A DNA stretch of 64,000 nucleotides, from NCBI GenBank assembly GCA_032055545.1, contig DAMBQR010000008.1, forward strand, positions 1 through 64,000. Direction: 5' to 3'. A model generated the notes under the pieces. It was not told the DNA's origin. It worked only from the letters and a program-made list of their open reading frames with translations, and did not search any database. Every line of letters begins with the position of its first letter. The first letter of the stretch is position 1. The translations under genes were made by a program, and so were the position numbers. Source of the DNA: Pseudescherichia sp032055545 (GTDB lineage Bacteria; Pseudomonadota; Gammaproteobacteria; Enterobacterales; Enterobacteriaceae). Shown here piece by piece: positions 1-8,434 of this stretch.

Positions 1-1215
1 AGAAACCAGATTCAGCACGGATCCCATCCCCTGAGAAGAGCTGTAGATTACCATAGTGCCGTTAGGTGCCAGACTTGGCGTTTCATCCAGGAACGTTGAC
101 GACAAGACTTGTACGCCACCCGCTGCCAGATCTTGTTTGGCAATGTGCTGCTGCCCACCGTTGGAGCTGACCATTACCATAAATTTGCCGTCGCTGCTGA
201 CGTCAGCATCCTGGTTCTGCGAACCTTCCCAGGAGATACGCTGCGGAGCACCGCCGTTAACATTCACTTTATACACCTGCGGACGGCCTGCCTGGTCAGA
301 GGTAAAGGCCAGGTTCTGGCTGTCCGGGAACCAGGTTGGCTCGGTATTGTTGCTGCGACCGTCGGTAACCTGACGAATCTGGCCGGAGCCGATATCCATC
401 ACGTAGAGGTTCAGGCTACCGGTTTTCGACAGCGCGAACGCCAGTTTAGAACCGTCCGGAGAGAATGCCGGTGCACCGTTGTGACGCGGGAACGAAGCCA
501 CCTGACGTACGGCACGGTTAGCCAGGGTCTGGATCACCAGCGCAGAACGACCGCTCTCAAAGGTCACGTAGGCCAGCTTGCTGCCGTCAGGAGACCATGC
601 TGGTGACATCAGCGGCTGCGGTGAACGGTGCACAACAAACTGGTTGTAGCCGTCGTAGTCAGAGACGCGCAGCTCGTACGGGAACTGGCCGCCGTTGGTC
701 TGAACAACGTAGGCGATACGGGTACGGAACGCGCCTTTAATACCGGTCAGCTTCTCAAAAACTTCGTCACTGGCGGTATGGCCGGCATAGCGCAGCCACT
801 GCTTGTTGACCTTATAGGAGTTCTGAGCCAGCACGGTACCCGGCGCGCCGCCGGTATCCACCAGCTGATAGGCCACGTTGTAGCTGCCGTCCGGGTTAGG
901 TGTAACCTGCCCTACCACTACCGCATCAATACCCAGCGCAGACCAGGCTGCAGGCTGAACTTCCTGCGCGCTGCCCGGCTGCTGCGGCAGACGAGAACGA
1001 TCCAGCGGATTGAACTTGCCGCTGTTGCGCAGGTCAGCGCCAACGATGCCGCCGATATCTTCAGGCGCAGCGCCAGGCCCCGCCCACTGGAAAGGAACCA
1101 CGCCGATTGGGCGCGCTGAGTCCACGCCCTGGGTAATCTCAATGCGCACTTCCGCGTGCAGCACTGCCGCCCACAGTACCAAAAAACCAAACACTACACG
1201 TAATGCCTGCTTCAT
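1..1215 (-). CDS. tolB: TolB, periplasmic Tol-Pal propeller protein (partial, C-terminus beyond window)
   Basis: TolB is the periplasmic partner of Pal and TolA and helps coordinate outer-membrane constriction at division. The reading frame is open from the ATG at 1215 to the window edge: 405 codons, about 25 short of the usual 430. The first ~20 residues form a signal peptide (hydrophobic stretch ending LHA, mature protein starting EVRIEI). An N-terminal alpha/beta domain is followed by beta-propeller repeats with the recurring pattern W/FSPDGSKLAY/F (for example SPAWSPDGSKLAYV and PAFSPDGSKLAF). It lies downstream of tolA with a 130-nt gap, consistent with the tolQRA-tolB order in other enterics. 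Identification is secure; only the last residues are unseen. Confidence 0.96.
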   Translation of the reverse strand, partial: MKQALRVVFGFLVLWAAVLHAEVRIEITQGVDSARPIGVVPFQWAGPGAAPEDIGGIVGADLRNSGKFNPLDRSRLPQQPGSAQEVQPAAWSALGIDAVVVGQVTPNPDGSYNVAYQLVDTGGAPGTVLAQNSYKVNKQWLRYAGHTASDEVFEKLTGIKGAFRTRIAYVVQTNGGQFPYELRVSDYDGYNQFVVHRSPQPLMSPAWSPDGSKLAYVTFESGRSALVIQTLANRAVRQVASFPRHNGAPAFSPDGSKLAFALSKTGSLNLYVMDIGSGQIRQVTDGRSNNTEPTWFPDSQNLAFTSDQAGRPQVYKVNVNGGAPQRISWEGSQNQDADVSSDGKFMVMVSSNGGQQHIAKQDLAAGGVQVLSSTFLDETPSLAPNGTMVIYSSSQGMGSVLNLVS

Positions 1216-1345
1216 CTCATCTCCCTTATCCGGGCGATAAACCCGCGATAATTTAGCAGAATGTTAACAAACTAAATATCCAAAATGACCACAGCCCAGT
1301 GGAAACAGTAGTACCCTTTCCACCTTTACGTGGGGAAAGTGTAAC

Positions 1346-2695
1346 CTAAGGTTTAAAGTCCAGTGGAGCATTTTTAAACACTTCGTAAACGGCCTGGCTC
1401 GGCGGTTTCGGGATCTTCGCCTGACGAGCTGCGGCTAAGGCAGCCTGACAGAGCGCAGGATCGCCACCTTCGGACTGAATATCCAGCAGCAAACCGTCCG
1501 GGGCCAGTTTTATGCGCAGCGTACAGGTTTTACCTGCATACGACGATGCGTCATAAAACTTAGTCTCGATCGCTGCTTTGATCATCCCGGCGTAGTTGCT
1601 GATATCCGCCCCCGACGCGCCATTGTTTTTAGTACTACCACTTCCGGCCGGCGCTGCGTTATTTCCTTTCGCACCACCGCCGGTTTTCGGCGCATTCTTA
1701 CCTGAACTCAGGTCACCGAAAAGATCGTCAACGTCAGACGCAGCGGCTTTCTCTGCTGCTGCCGCTTTTTTCGCCGCAGCAGCTTTTGCTGCCGCCGCTT
1801 TATCGGCAGCGGCTTTTTCTGCGGCTGCTCTCTTCTCAGCGGCCGCTTTTTCTGCTGCCGCGGCTTTCGCAGCAGCAGCCTTCTCGGCGGCAGCGGCGGC
1901 TTTCTCTTCAGCCGCTTTTTCGGCGGCAGCTTTCTTCTCTGCAGCCGCTTTTTCTGCCGCCGCAGCTTTCGCAGCGGCAGCTTTTTCAGCAGCGGCAGCT
2001 TTTTCAGCAGCGGCTTTCTCCGCTGCCTGCTTAGCGGCATCGGCCTGGGCTTTCTTCTCGGCATCCTGCTGCGCTTTCTTCGCCGCGTCGGCCTCGGCTT
2101 TTTTCTGCGCATCCGCGGCGGCTTTCTTCGCCGCGTCGGCCGCAACTTTTGCCTCGGCTACGGCTTTGGCTTTCGCATCCGCTGCGGCTTTTTGTGCCGC
2201 CTCTTCTGCCGCCTTCGCCTGGGCATCGGCCTGCGCTTTCGCATCCGCCGCCGCCTTCGCTGCGGCTTCTTCAGCCTGCTTCTGTTTCGCCTGCGCCTGC
2301 TTTGCCGCCTCTTCAGCCTGCTTTTGCTGCTGGGCCTGCTCCCGTGCCTGCTCCTGCGCCTGCAAACGCTCTTTCTCCAGCTGCTTCAGACGCTCCTGCT
2401 CGGCGGCCTGCTTTTCACGCAGCTCCTCCGCCTGCTGTTGCGCCTGTTTTTCACGCTGCTCTTCTGCACGCTTCGCGCTCGCCTGCTGCTGTTGCTGGCG
2501 ATTATACTGCTGCACGACCGCGCCGGGATCGACCATGACCGCGTCAATGGCCGAGCCACCGCCGCCGCCCGCAGAGGCATCTATATGCTCATCAAACGAG
2601 CTCCAGATCAGCGCTGCAAACAGAATAACGTGCAGCACTGCTGAAATAATGATCGCCCGTTTAAGCTTGTCGTTTTGTTCGGTTGCCTTTGACAC
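1346..2695 (-). CDS. tolA: TolA, inner-membrane spanning protein of the Tol-Pal system
   Basis: TolA links the TolQR motor in the inner membrane to TolB/Pal at the outer membrane. The 449-residue product has a short cytoplasmic tail, one transmembrane segment at about residues 14-34, a glycine-rich hinge (AGGGGGSAID), then a long Ala/Lys/Glu/Gln helical domain from about residue 60 to 320, and a C-terminal globular domain carrying a Cys pair (GKTCTLRI, DPALCQAAL). E. coli TolA is 421 residues, so this copy is 28 longer; the extra length is in the repetitive helix, where EKAAAAEKAAAAKAA-type units recur. The repeats generate long alanine- and leucine-rich shadow frames on the opposite strand, which are not genes. 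tolR starts 39 nt upstream. Confidence 0.97.
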   Translation of the reverse strand: MSKATEQNDKLKRAIIISAVLHVILFAALIWSSFDEHIDASAGGGGGSAIDAVMVDPGAVVQQYNRQQQQQASAKRAEEQREKQAQQQAEELREKQAAEQERLKQLEKERLQAQEQAREQAQQQKQAEEAAKQAQAKQKQAEEAAAKAAADAKAQADAQAKAAEEAAQKAAADAKAKAVAEAKVAADAAKKAAADAQKKAEADAAKKAQQDAEKKAQADAAKQAAEKAAAEKAAAAEKAAAAKAAAAEKAAAEKKAAAEKAAEEKAAAAAEKAAAAKAAAAEKAAAEKRAAAEKAAADKAAAAKAAAAKKAAAAEKAAASDVDDLFGDLSSGKNAPKTGGGAKGNNAAPAGSGSTKNNGASGADISNYAGMIKAAIETKFYDASSYAGKTCTLRIKLAPDGLLLDIQSEGGDPALCQAALAAARQAKIPKPPSQAVYEVFKNAPLDFKP

Positions 2696-2734
2696 TCTCG
2701 GTTCCCAAAAACTGTCTGCCTGCTCAGCAGCGGA

Positions 2735-3163
2735 TTAGATAGGCTGGGTCATTAAGCCAACCGACTTCACGCCCGCGCTATGGAGCAGGTTCAGCGCTTT
2801 AATTATTTCATCGTAAGGCACTTCTTTCGCGCCACCGATTAAGAAGACCGTTTTCGGATTGGATTGCAGGCGACGTTGCGCTTCAGCAATAACCTGCTCC
2901 GGCGGCAGCTGATCCAGACGATCTTTTTCTACTACCACGCTGTATTGACCCACGCCGGACACCTCAATAATAACCGGCGGATCGTCATTGGAGCTGACGG
3001 TTTGCGACTCGGTCGCATCCGGCAGATCCACCTCTACGCTCTGCGTGATAATGGGTGCCGTTGCCATAAAGATCAGCAGCAGCACCAGCAGTACGTCGAG
3101 TAACGGTACAATATTGATCTCGGACTTCAGCTCACGACGACCCCGACCGCGTGTTCTGGCCAT
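2735..3163 (-). CDS. tolR: TolR, Tol-Pal proton-channel subunit
   Basis: TolR pairs with TolQ to use the proton motive force and energise TolA. The 142-residue product has one transmembrane helix near residues 18-38 (NIVPLLDVLLVLLLIFMATAP) containing the conserved aspartate of the ExbD/TolR family, predicted to lie in the proton path, followed by a periplasmic domain rich in beta structure (PPVIIEVSG, KTVFLIGGAKEVPYDEI). Its length equals that of the E. coli protein. It lies 3 nt after tolQ, indicating translational coupling, and 39 nt before tolA. Nothing unusual is seen. Confidence 0.97.
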   Translation of the reverse strand: MARTRGRGRRELKSEINIVPLLDVLLVLLLIFMATAPIITQSVEVDLPDATESQTVSSNDDPPVIIEVSGVGQYSVVVEKDRLDQLPPEQVIAEAQRRLQSNPKTVFLIGGAKEVPYDEIIKALNLLHSAGVKSVGLMTQPI

Positions 3164-3166
3164 GGC

Positions 3167-3859
3167 TTACCCCTTATTGCTCTCGGTGCTGGTAAACGCC
3201 TGACGATGCAGAATTGCGGTAAACTCTTCCATAAAGTTGTCGTAGCTCAGCTCAAGCTTATTAACGCGCTGGTTCAGACGGTTATAGGCCATAACCGCAG
3301 GAATAGCGGCAAACAGGCCGATGGCGGTAGCGATCAGCGCTTCCGCAATCCCCGGCGCAACCATCTGCAAAGTCGCCTGCTTCACCGCGCCCAGCGCGAT
3401 AAAGGCATGCATAATCCCCCATACCGTACCGAACAGGCCGATATACGGGCTAATAGAGCCGACGGTCCCAAGGAAGGGTATATGTGTCTCCAGGGTCTCC
3501 AGTTCGCGACTCATGGAGATACGCATCGCACGGGATGCTCCTTCTACGATCGCTTCCGGCGCATGGCTGTTCGCCTTGTGCAGGCGAGCAAACTCTTTAA
3601 AACCGCTGTAGAAGATCTGCTCTGAGCCAGCGAGGTTTTCACGGCGGCCCTGGCTCTCCTGATAGAGGCGGGAAAGCTCGATTCCGGACCAGAATTTGTC
3701 CTCAAAACCTTCGGCTTCACGGGTAGCCGCGTTAAGAATACGCGTTCGCTGAATAATGATTGCCCAGGATGCGATAGAAAAACCAATCAAAATCAACATG
3801 ATAAGTTTGACCAGAAGGCTTGCCTTCAGGAACAAATCAAGGATGTTCATGTCAGTCAC
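3167..3859 (-). CDS. tolQ: TolQ, Tol-Pal proton-channel subunit
   Basis: TolQ is the three-helix inner-membrane partner of TolR and belongs to the ExbB/TolQ/MotA family. The 230-residue product shows a first membrane segment at about residues 12-35 (ASLLVKLIMLILIGFSIASWAI), a large cytoplasmic loop, then two further helices around residues 135-155 (ISPYIGLFGTVWGIMHAFIALG) and 170-192 (IAEALIATAIGLFAAIPAVMAYN), the region that lines the channel with TolR. The ATG overlaps the TGA of ybgC, so both come from one operon. Length and sequence are typical for enterics. Confidence 0.97.
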   Translation of the reverse strand: MTDMNILDLFLKASLLVKLIMLILIGFSIASWAIIIQRTRILNAATREAEGFEDKFWSGIELSRLYQESQGRRENLAGSEQIFYSGFKEFARLHKANSHAPEAIVEGASRAMRISMSRELETLETHIPFLGTVGSISPYIGLFGTVWGIMHAFIALGAVKQATLQMVAPGIAEALIATAIGLFAAIPAVMAYNRLNQRVNKLELSYDNFMEEFTAILHRQAFTSTESNKG

Positions 3860-4260
3860 TGCTTAAACTCCGCGACAATAGACTTGGGAAGCGCACGAGG
3901 CTTCATTAAGAGTGGATCAACGCAGACAATCAGTACCTCAGCTTCGTTCAGCACATTATTCTCTGCATTGACGATCCGCTGCGTGAAGACCAGAGAGGTT
4001 CCACGCATTGATGTAATTTCCGTTTGGACTTCGAGCATATCGTCGAGTCTGGCGGGTGCAAAATACTCCAGCGTCATCTTGCGTACCACGAATGCTACAC
4101 GCTCTGCCAACAAAACCTGCTGGCTAAAGTGGTGATGTCGCAGCATCTCCGTGCGTGCTCTCTCGTAAAAAGCGACGTAGCTGGCATGGTAAACCACACC
4201 ACCGGCATCGGTATCTTCATAGTACACACGAACCGGCCACTTAAATAACGTTGTATTCAC
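3856..4260 (-). CDS. ybgC: YbgC, acyl-CoA thioesterase of the tol operon
   Basis: YbgC is a hot-dog fold thioesterase encoded at the head of the tol-pal operon; the E. coli enzyme acts on acyl-CoA and is reported to associate with phospholipid synthesis proteins. The 134-residue product contains the 4-hydroxybenzoyl-CoA thioesterase-type motif YYEDTDAGGVVYHASY at about residues 13-28, whose Asp is the family catalytic residue. Its stop overlaps the tolQ start by 4 nt. Length equals the E. coli protein. About 150 nt separate it from the convergent-free end of the cyd operon upstream, so its promoter should lie between 4261 and the cyd terminator. Confidence 0.95.
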   Translation of the reverse strand: MNTTLFKWPVRVYYEDTDAGGVVYHASYVAFYERARTEMLRHHHFSQQVLLAERVAFVVRKMTLEYFAPARLDDMLEVQTEITSMRGTSLVFTQRIVNAENNVLNEAEVLIVCVDPLLMKPRALPKSIVAEFKQ

Positions 4261-4359
4261 TTTACATCCCGGTAATGCAATATAAGTAGAGCCTTCAAAC
4301 GCTGCTACTATACGCGGGGGAAAGGTGGTTTGGAATGGGTTGAAGTAAACGCAGCGTAA

Positions 4360-4385
4360 AAATTTATGGGCTTGTGAAAGCCCAT
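4360..4385 (-). terminator. Rho-independent terminator of the cydABX-ybgE operon
   Basis: A hairpin with arms ATGGGCTT (4366-4373) and AAGCCCAT (4378-4385) and a 4-nt loop lies 22 nt past the ybgE stop. Read on the minus strand, it is followed by AAATTTTTA. It therefore fits a terminator for cyd transcription before ybgC. Confidence 0.7.
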
Positions 4386-4407
4386 ATCGTTAACGGACAT
4401 TTCTCAT

Positions 4408-4701
4408 TCAAAAGAAGAAAAAGATAAGCCCAATAGCAAGGACGATATCGGCGATAAGCGGGCAAAAGATGCCCTGCCAGTGCACGGCTTTCGGACGGAA
4501 CCCAACCCCGTGGATCACGCCTGCGCAGACGGCCCACATCATCAGCAGACCATGCCAAATTGCCAGCTCGCTGGTCTTTGCTGCAAAGCGGGTGGGATCC
4601 CAGAACATGCAGCCTGCCAGTACCAGCGCCATCACTAAGGAGAGGGCCCTTAGCGGGCCCTTATCCATTACCGCATAGAGTTTTGCGATAAGACGTTCCA
4701 T
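4408..4701 (-). CDS. ybgE: YbgE, cyd operon membrane protein
   Basis: This small inner-membrane protein (97 residues) is always encoded after cydX in enterics; a role in cytochrome bd assembly or stability is suspected but not settled. Three hydrophobic segments are visible: about residues 18-34 (LRALSLVMALVLAGCMFW), 47-66 (IWHGLLMMWAVCAGVIHGVG) and 76-97, ending in a striking LIFFFF. The ATG shares one base with the cydX stop (TGATG), so translation is coupled. The length equals E. coli YbgE. Confidence 0.93.
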   Translation of the reverse strand: MERLIAKLYAVMDKGPLRALSLVMALVLAGCMFWDPTRFAAKTSELAIWHGLLMMWAVCAGVIHGVGFRPKAVHWQGIFCPLIADIVLAIGLIFFFF

Positions 4702-4814
4702 CAGGCTTTTTCTTTACCTGCCTGGGTCGCTTCAACGTGCTCCAGCGCCAGGGCGGTAATCACGCCAAATGCACAGGCAAGAAGCGTTCCTAAAATCCAT
4801 GCGAAATACCACAT
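4701..4814 (-). CDS. cydX: CydX, small subunit of cytochrome bd-I oxidase
   Basis: CydX is the 37-residue single-helix subunit needed for stable, active cytochrome bd-I. The translation begins MWYFAWILGTLLACAFGV and ends in a charged tail (EHVEATQAGKEKA), matching the family closely, including the conserved Trp-Tyr-Phe start. It is shorter than most gene-calling cut-offs. A Shine-Dalgarno-like AGGAG precedes the ATG, which lies 14 nt after the cydB stop. The stop overlaps the ybgE start by one base. The identification is firm because sequence, length and position all agree. Confidence 0.95.
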   Translation of the reverse strand: MWYFAWILGTLLACAFGVITALALEHVEATQAGKEKA

Positions 4815-4828
4815 TGTATGCTCCTTAC

Positions 4829-5968
4829 TTAGTACAGAGAGTGCGTGTTGCTTTCAATATGCTCTTTGGTAATGCGACCGAACATCTTCCAGTAGCACCA
4901 TGAGGAGTAGAGCAGAATAATTGGTACAAAGACCGCAGCGACCCAGGTCATCAGGTTAAGCGTCATCTGGCTCGATGTCGCATCCCACATGGTCAGGCTG
5001 GCGTTCAGCACCGTGCTGGACGGCATAATGAACGGGAACAGCGCAATACCCGCGGTCAGAATGATGCAGGCCAGCGTCAGGGACGAGAAGAGGAACGCCC
5101 ATGCCGATCTGTTCAGACGACCTGCAACTAAGGTGAACAGCGGCAGCACAACGCCCAGCGCCGGGATAGCCCACAGGATCGGCGTGTTGTTGAAGTTCAC
5201 CAGCCAGGCACCGGCTTCACGAGCCACCTGTTTAGTCAGCGGGTTAGACGCAGCGTGGTGATCGATAGTCGAGGTCACCACATAGCCGTCGATACCGAAC
5301 ATCACCCAAACGCCTGCCAGCGCGAAGCAGACCATGGTCACCAGCGCCGCCACCTGGGTGGTCGCACGGGAACGCACGTATACTTCGCCTGCGGTACGCA
5401 TCTGCAGGTAGGTTGCACCCTGCGTCAGGATCATCGCCACGCTTACCACGCCTGCCAGCAGACCAAACGGGTTCAGCAGCTGGAAGAAGTTTCCGGTATA
5501 GAAGAGGCGCATGTACTCATCCATATGGAAGGGTACACCCTGCAGCAGGTTACCGAAGGCAACGCCAATCACCAGCGGCGGCACGAAACTACCGATAAAG
5601 ATGCCCCAGTCCCACATGTTACGCCAGCGCGGATCTTCAATCTTGGAACGGTAGTCAAAACCGACCGGCCGGAAGAACAGCGAGGCCAGCACCAGGATCA
5701 TCGCCACATAGAAACCAGAGAAGGCGGCGGCGTAGACCATCGGCCAGGCCGCGAACAGCGCGCCGCCGGCGGTGATCAGCCACACCTGGTTACCGTCCCA
5801 GTGTGGCGCAATAGAGTTGATCATAATCCGGCGTTCGGTGTCGTTACGGCCCAGGAAGCGGGTTAACATCCCCACGCCCATATCCCAGCCGTCGGTGACC
5901 GCAAAGCCAATCAGCAGAATGCCAACCAGCAGCCACCAGATAAAACGTAATACTTCATAATCAATCAT
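4829..5968 (-). CDS. cydB: Cytochrome bd-I ubiquinol oxidase subunit II
   Basis: CydB is the second large subunit of the high-affinity quinol:O2 oxidase used at low oxygen. The 379-residue product equals the E. coli length and has about nine hydrophobic helices, starting MIDYEVLRFIWWLLVGILLIGFAVTDG near the N-terminus and containing the family motif GWDMGVGMLTRFLGR followed by APHWDGNQVW. It lies 15 nt after cydA and 14 nt before cydX in one operon. It should share the oxygen-responsive control of cydA. No anomalies were seen. Confidence 0.97.
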   Translation of the reverse strand: MIDYEVLRFIWWLLVGILLIGFAVTDGWDMGVGMLTRFLGRNDTERRIMINSIAPHWDGNQVWLITAGGALFAAWPMVYAAAFSGFYVAMILVLASLFFRPVGFDYRSKIEDPRWRNMWDWGIFIGSFVPPLVIGVAFGNLLQGVPFHMDEYMRLFYTGNFFQLLNPFGLLAGVVSVAMILTQGATYLQMRTAGEVYVRSRATTQVAALVTMVCFALAGVWVMFGIDGYVVTSTIDHHAASNPLTKQVAREAGAWLVNFNNTPILWAIPALGVVLPLFTLVAGRLNRSAWAFLFSSLTLACIILTAGIALFPFIMPSSTVLNASLTMWDATSSQMTLNLMTWVAAVFVPIILLYSSWCYWKMFGRITKEHIESNTHSLY

Positions 5969-5983
5969 TTGACGACTCCTGTC

Positions 5984-7585
5984 TTAGCGTGCCGGCTGAG
6001 AAGCAACGGTGGACTGCCCATACTGAGTATCGGCCTCAACGTTAGCTTGCTCGTAGTGATAGCGACCCGTTTTCAGACTGCTCGGCCCAAGGCGTGCAAA
6101 CTTAAACATCAGGAATACTTCCGCCACCATAAACAGCGTATAGAGGCCACAGATAAGGATCATTGAGAACAGCAGATCGCCTGTGGTCAGCGAAGAGTTA
6201 GCCACTGCGGTCGGCAGCACCTCACCAATCGCCCACGGCTGACGGCCATACTCTGCAACGAACCAGCCGGTTTCAATAGCGATCCACGGCAGCGGGATAC
6301 CGTACAGCGCGGCGCGCAGCAGCCAGGATTTGCTGCCGATACGGTTACGGCAAACGGTCCAGAAGGAGACAGCGAAGATCAGCAGCATCAGCACGCCGCA
6401 GGCCACCATGATACGGAACGCAAAGTAGAGCGGCGCAACGCGTGGGATAGAGTCCTGCGTCGCCTGCTTGATCTGGTCTTCGGTGGCATCGGTGACGTTA
6501 GGCGTATAGCGCTTCAGCAGCATGCCGTAGCCGAGGTCTTTCTTCATGCTGTTAAACTGGTCGCGCACGTTCTGATCGGTAGAACCGGCACGCAGCTCTT
6601 CCAGCAGCTGGTAGGCCTTCATCCCGTTACGGATGCGCTCTTCATGCTGCACCATCAGATCTTTCAGGCCGATAACTGGCGTATCCACGGAACGCGTGGC
6701 GATAATGCCCAGCGCATAGGGGATCTGAATGGCAAAGTTGTTCTCCTGCTTATCCTGATCCGGAATACCAAACAGGGTAAACGCCGCTGGTGCCGGCTGG
6801 GTTTCCCACTCGGCTTCAATAGCGGCCAGTTTGGTTTTCTGCACGTCGCCCATCTCGTAGCCGGACTCATCGCCCAGTACGATAACGGAGAGCACGGCGG
6901 CCATGCCGAAGCTGGCAGCGATAGCAAAGGAGCGCTTGGCGAACGCCATATCGCGGCCGCGCAGCAGGTAGTAGGAGCTGATGCCAAGGATAAACATGGC
7001 GCCACAGGTGTAGCCCGCCGCCACGGTATGCACAAATTTCACCTGCGCAACCGGGTTAAGCACCAGCTCAGAGAAGCTTACCATCTCCATGCGCATGGTT
7101 TCGAAGTTGAAATCCGACGCAATCGGGTTCTGCATCCAGCCGTTAGCCACGAGGATCCACAGGGCAGAGAGGTTAGAGCCGAGCGCCACCAGCCAGGTCA
7201 CCGCCATATGCTGCACTTTGCCTAAGCGATCCCAGCCAAAGAAGAACAGGCCAACAAAGGTGGATTCCAGGAAGAACGCCATCAGGCCTTCGATGGCCAG
7301 CGGTGCACCAAAGATATCGCCTACGTAGTGAGAGTAATAGGACCAGTTAGTCCCGAACTGGAACTCCATGGTCAGACCGGTGGCCACGCCCAGCGCAAAG
7401 TTGATACCAAACAACTTGCCCCAGAACTTGGTCATATCTTTATAGATTTGTTTGCCGGAAAGTACGTAGACCGTTTCCATGATTGCCAGCAGAAACGCCA
7501 TACCGAGCGTTAAAGGAACAAACAGGAAGTGGTACATCGCGGTTAAGGCAAACTGCAAGCGTGACAGTTCGACTATATCTAACAT
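5984..7585 (-). CDS. cydA: Cytochrome bd-I ubiquinol oxidase subunit I
   Basis: CydA carries haems b558, b595 and d and the quinol site of cytochrome bd-I. The start chosen is the second of two adjacent ATGs (7585), giving MLDIVELSRLQF as in E. coli; an upstream frame adding 13 residues is not supported by homology. The product is 533 residues, 11 more than E. coli, with the extra length in a polar C-terminal tail after YHYEQ. His19 (TAMYHF), the KFVHTV histidine and the GRQPWAIGEVLP segment of the family are present, together with the periplasmic Q-loop. A perfect FNR box lies about 335 nt upstream, fitting oxygen control; ArcA control is known for the family but not demonstrated here. Confidence 0.97.
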   Translation of the reverse strand: MLDIVELSRLQFALTAMYHFLFVPLTLGMAFLLAIMETVYVLSGKQIYKDMTKFWGKLFGINFALGVATGLTMEFQFGTNWSYYSHYVGDIFGAPLAIEGLMAFFLESTFVGLFFFGWDRLGKVQHMAVTWLVALGSNLSALWILVANGWMQNPIASDFNFETMRMEMVSFSELVLNPVAQVKFVHTVAAGYTCGAMFILGISSYYLLRGRDMAFAKRSFAIAASFGMAAVLSVIVLGDESGYEMGDVQKTKLAAIEAEWETQPAPAAFTLFGIPDQDKQENNFAIQIPYALGIIATRSVDTPVIGLKDLMVQHEERIRNGMKAYQLLEELRAGSTDQNVRDQFNSMKKDLGYGMLLKRYTPNVTDATEDQIKQATQDSIPRVAPLYFAFRIMVACGVLMLLIFAVSFWTVCRNRIGSKSWLLRAALYGIPLPWIAIETGWFVAEYGRQPWAIGEVLPTAVANSSLTTGDLLFSMILICGLYTLFMVAEVFLMFKFARLGPSSLKTGRYHYEQANVEADTQYGQSTVASQPAR

Positions 7586-7920
7586 CATGACTCCTTGCGC
7601 ATCGCATGAAGACTTCGAGAGCAAACCCCGTTAGAGAGGGTCCACACACATGCCCCAATACAAAATTATCTATTGCTTTTCACTGCTGCTGACAGGTGAA
7701 AAAGCGTCAGCCGCAACGAAAAGTTACAGACAGGTTAATAAAAAGCCCAAATTGATCTCGCGATATATTACGCCGCAAATCCCTTACAATAAATAGGTTT
7801 TTAATAAACCTTTTTTACGTTTTTCGACGGGGATCAATTTATCGCCAGTTTACAACTTTTTGACCATTTTGATCAGCGACAATTTAACGACTTTCAGAAC
7901 TTTTTTCCACGTTTTAAATA

Positions 7921-7934
7921 TTGATCTAAATCAA
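7921..7934. promoter_or_regulatory. FNR-binding site upstream of cydA
   Basis: The sequence TTGATCTAAATCAA matches the FNR consensus TTGAT-N4-ATCAA at every defined base and is a near-perfect palindrome. It lies 336 nt upstream of the cydA start. FNR repression of cydAB in anoxia is established in E. coli. The site might also serve the divergent glm operon, whose start is 500 nt away, but that is inference. Confidence 0.75.
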
Positions 7935-8011
7935 TTTTTCGCGGTAATTGTTAATTATGTATCTTCGTGACTATTCTGGTAAAAAATATGTTAAAAATAT
8001 GTTCCAGTAAA

Positions 8012-8040
8012 AGTGTGATGGTTAAAAGTATCGTCACACT
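8012..8040. promoter_or_regulatory. Inverted repeat upstream of glmS, possible operator
   Basis: Arms AGTGTGATGG (8012-8021) and TCGTCACACT (8031-8040) pair over 10 positions with two G-T mismatches around a 9-nt spacer. The outer TGTGA/TCACA pentamers resemble CRP half-sites but are 15 nt apart instead of 6. The element directly follows the tandem 11-nt repeat. It could bind the LysR regulator at 18704 or form an RNA hairpin. Confidence 0.4.
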
Positions 8041-8434
8041 GACCCTGCTATGTTGATGCCACTCTGTGTTAATAATGAGCCAGCGAAAGACATTTCAATT
8101 AACTATAACTGCAATTTAACTTTACTAAATAACTATCCCCGGTCAGAAAAAAGAAGATCTGCTTTTTAGAAGCACCTCACAATTTATCATTAATATAAAT
8201 GGAGCCACATATTACAACGTTATTAAACCCATCAGAAAAAACAACGTAAGCCATTGTTTTTAAGGTGAATTAATATGAATTAAAATTGAATAACTCTTTT
8301 AGAGAAAGAGCTTTTGAAAATAGATCAATTGCCTCTCCCCCTCCCTCCCCTCACACTTCCCTCAATTCTGACGCCTTTGTGCCTTCAGGCCTGACTGACT
8401 CTCATCTTAGCGACAAATTAATAGAGGATGCCCT

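Larger units (their letters stand above)
7586..8434. other. AT-rich divergent intergenic region between cydA and glmS
   Basis: This 849-nt stretch has no plausible coding frame. It separates the divergent cyd and glutamate-fermentation operons and must hold both promoters. Visible structure includes the FNR box at 7921-7934, a tandem 11-nt direct repeat at 7982-8003 (AAAAATATGTT twice), an imperfect inverted repeat at 8012-8040, a small hairpin at 8294-8310 and a pyrimidine-rich run at 8330-8365. No cobalamin riboswitch core was recognised, although glutamate mutase uses adenosylcobalamin. Confidence 0.8.

Noticed and set aside
1596..2738. 380-codon Ala/Ser-rich frame on the plus strand, and similar Leu/Arg-rich frames
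   Set aside because: Antisense and out-of-frame shadows of the tolA Ala/Lys repeats; no ribosome site and composition follows the repeat.
8012..8040. CRP site from the TGTGA and TCACA pentamers
   Set aside because: The half-sites are 15 nt apart where CRP needs 6; kept only as an inverted repeat.
8040..8110. Possible cobalamin riboswitch upstream of glmS (GATGCCACT, GAGCCAGCG)
   Set aside because: The B12-box and core segments of the adenosylcobalamin riboswitch are not present in the right order or spacing.
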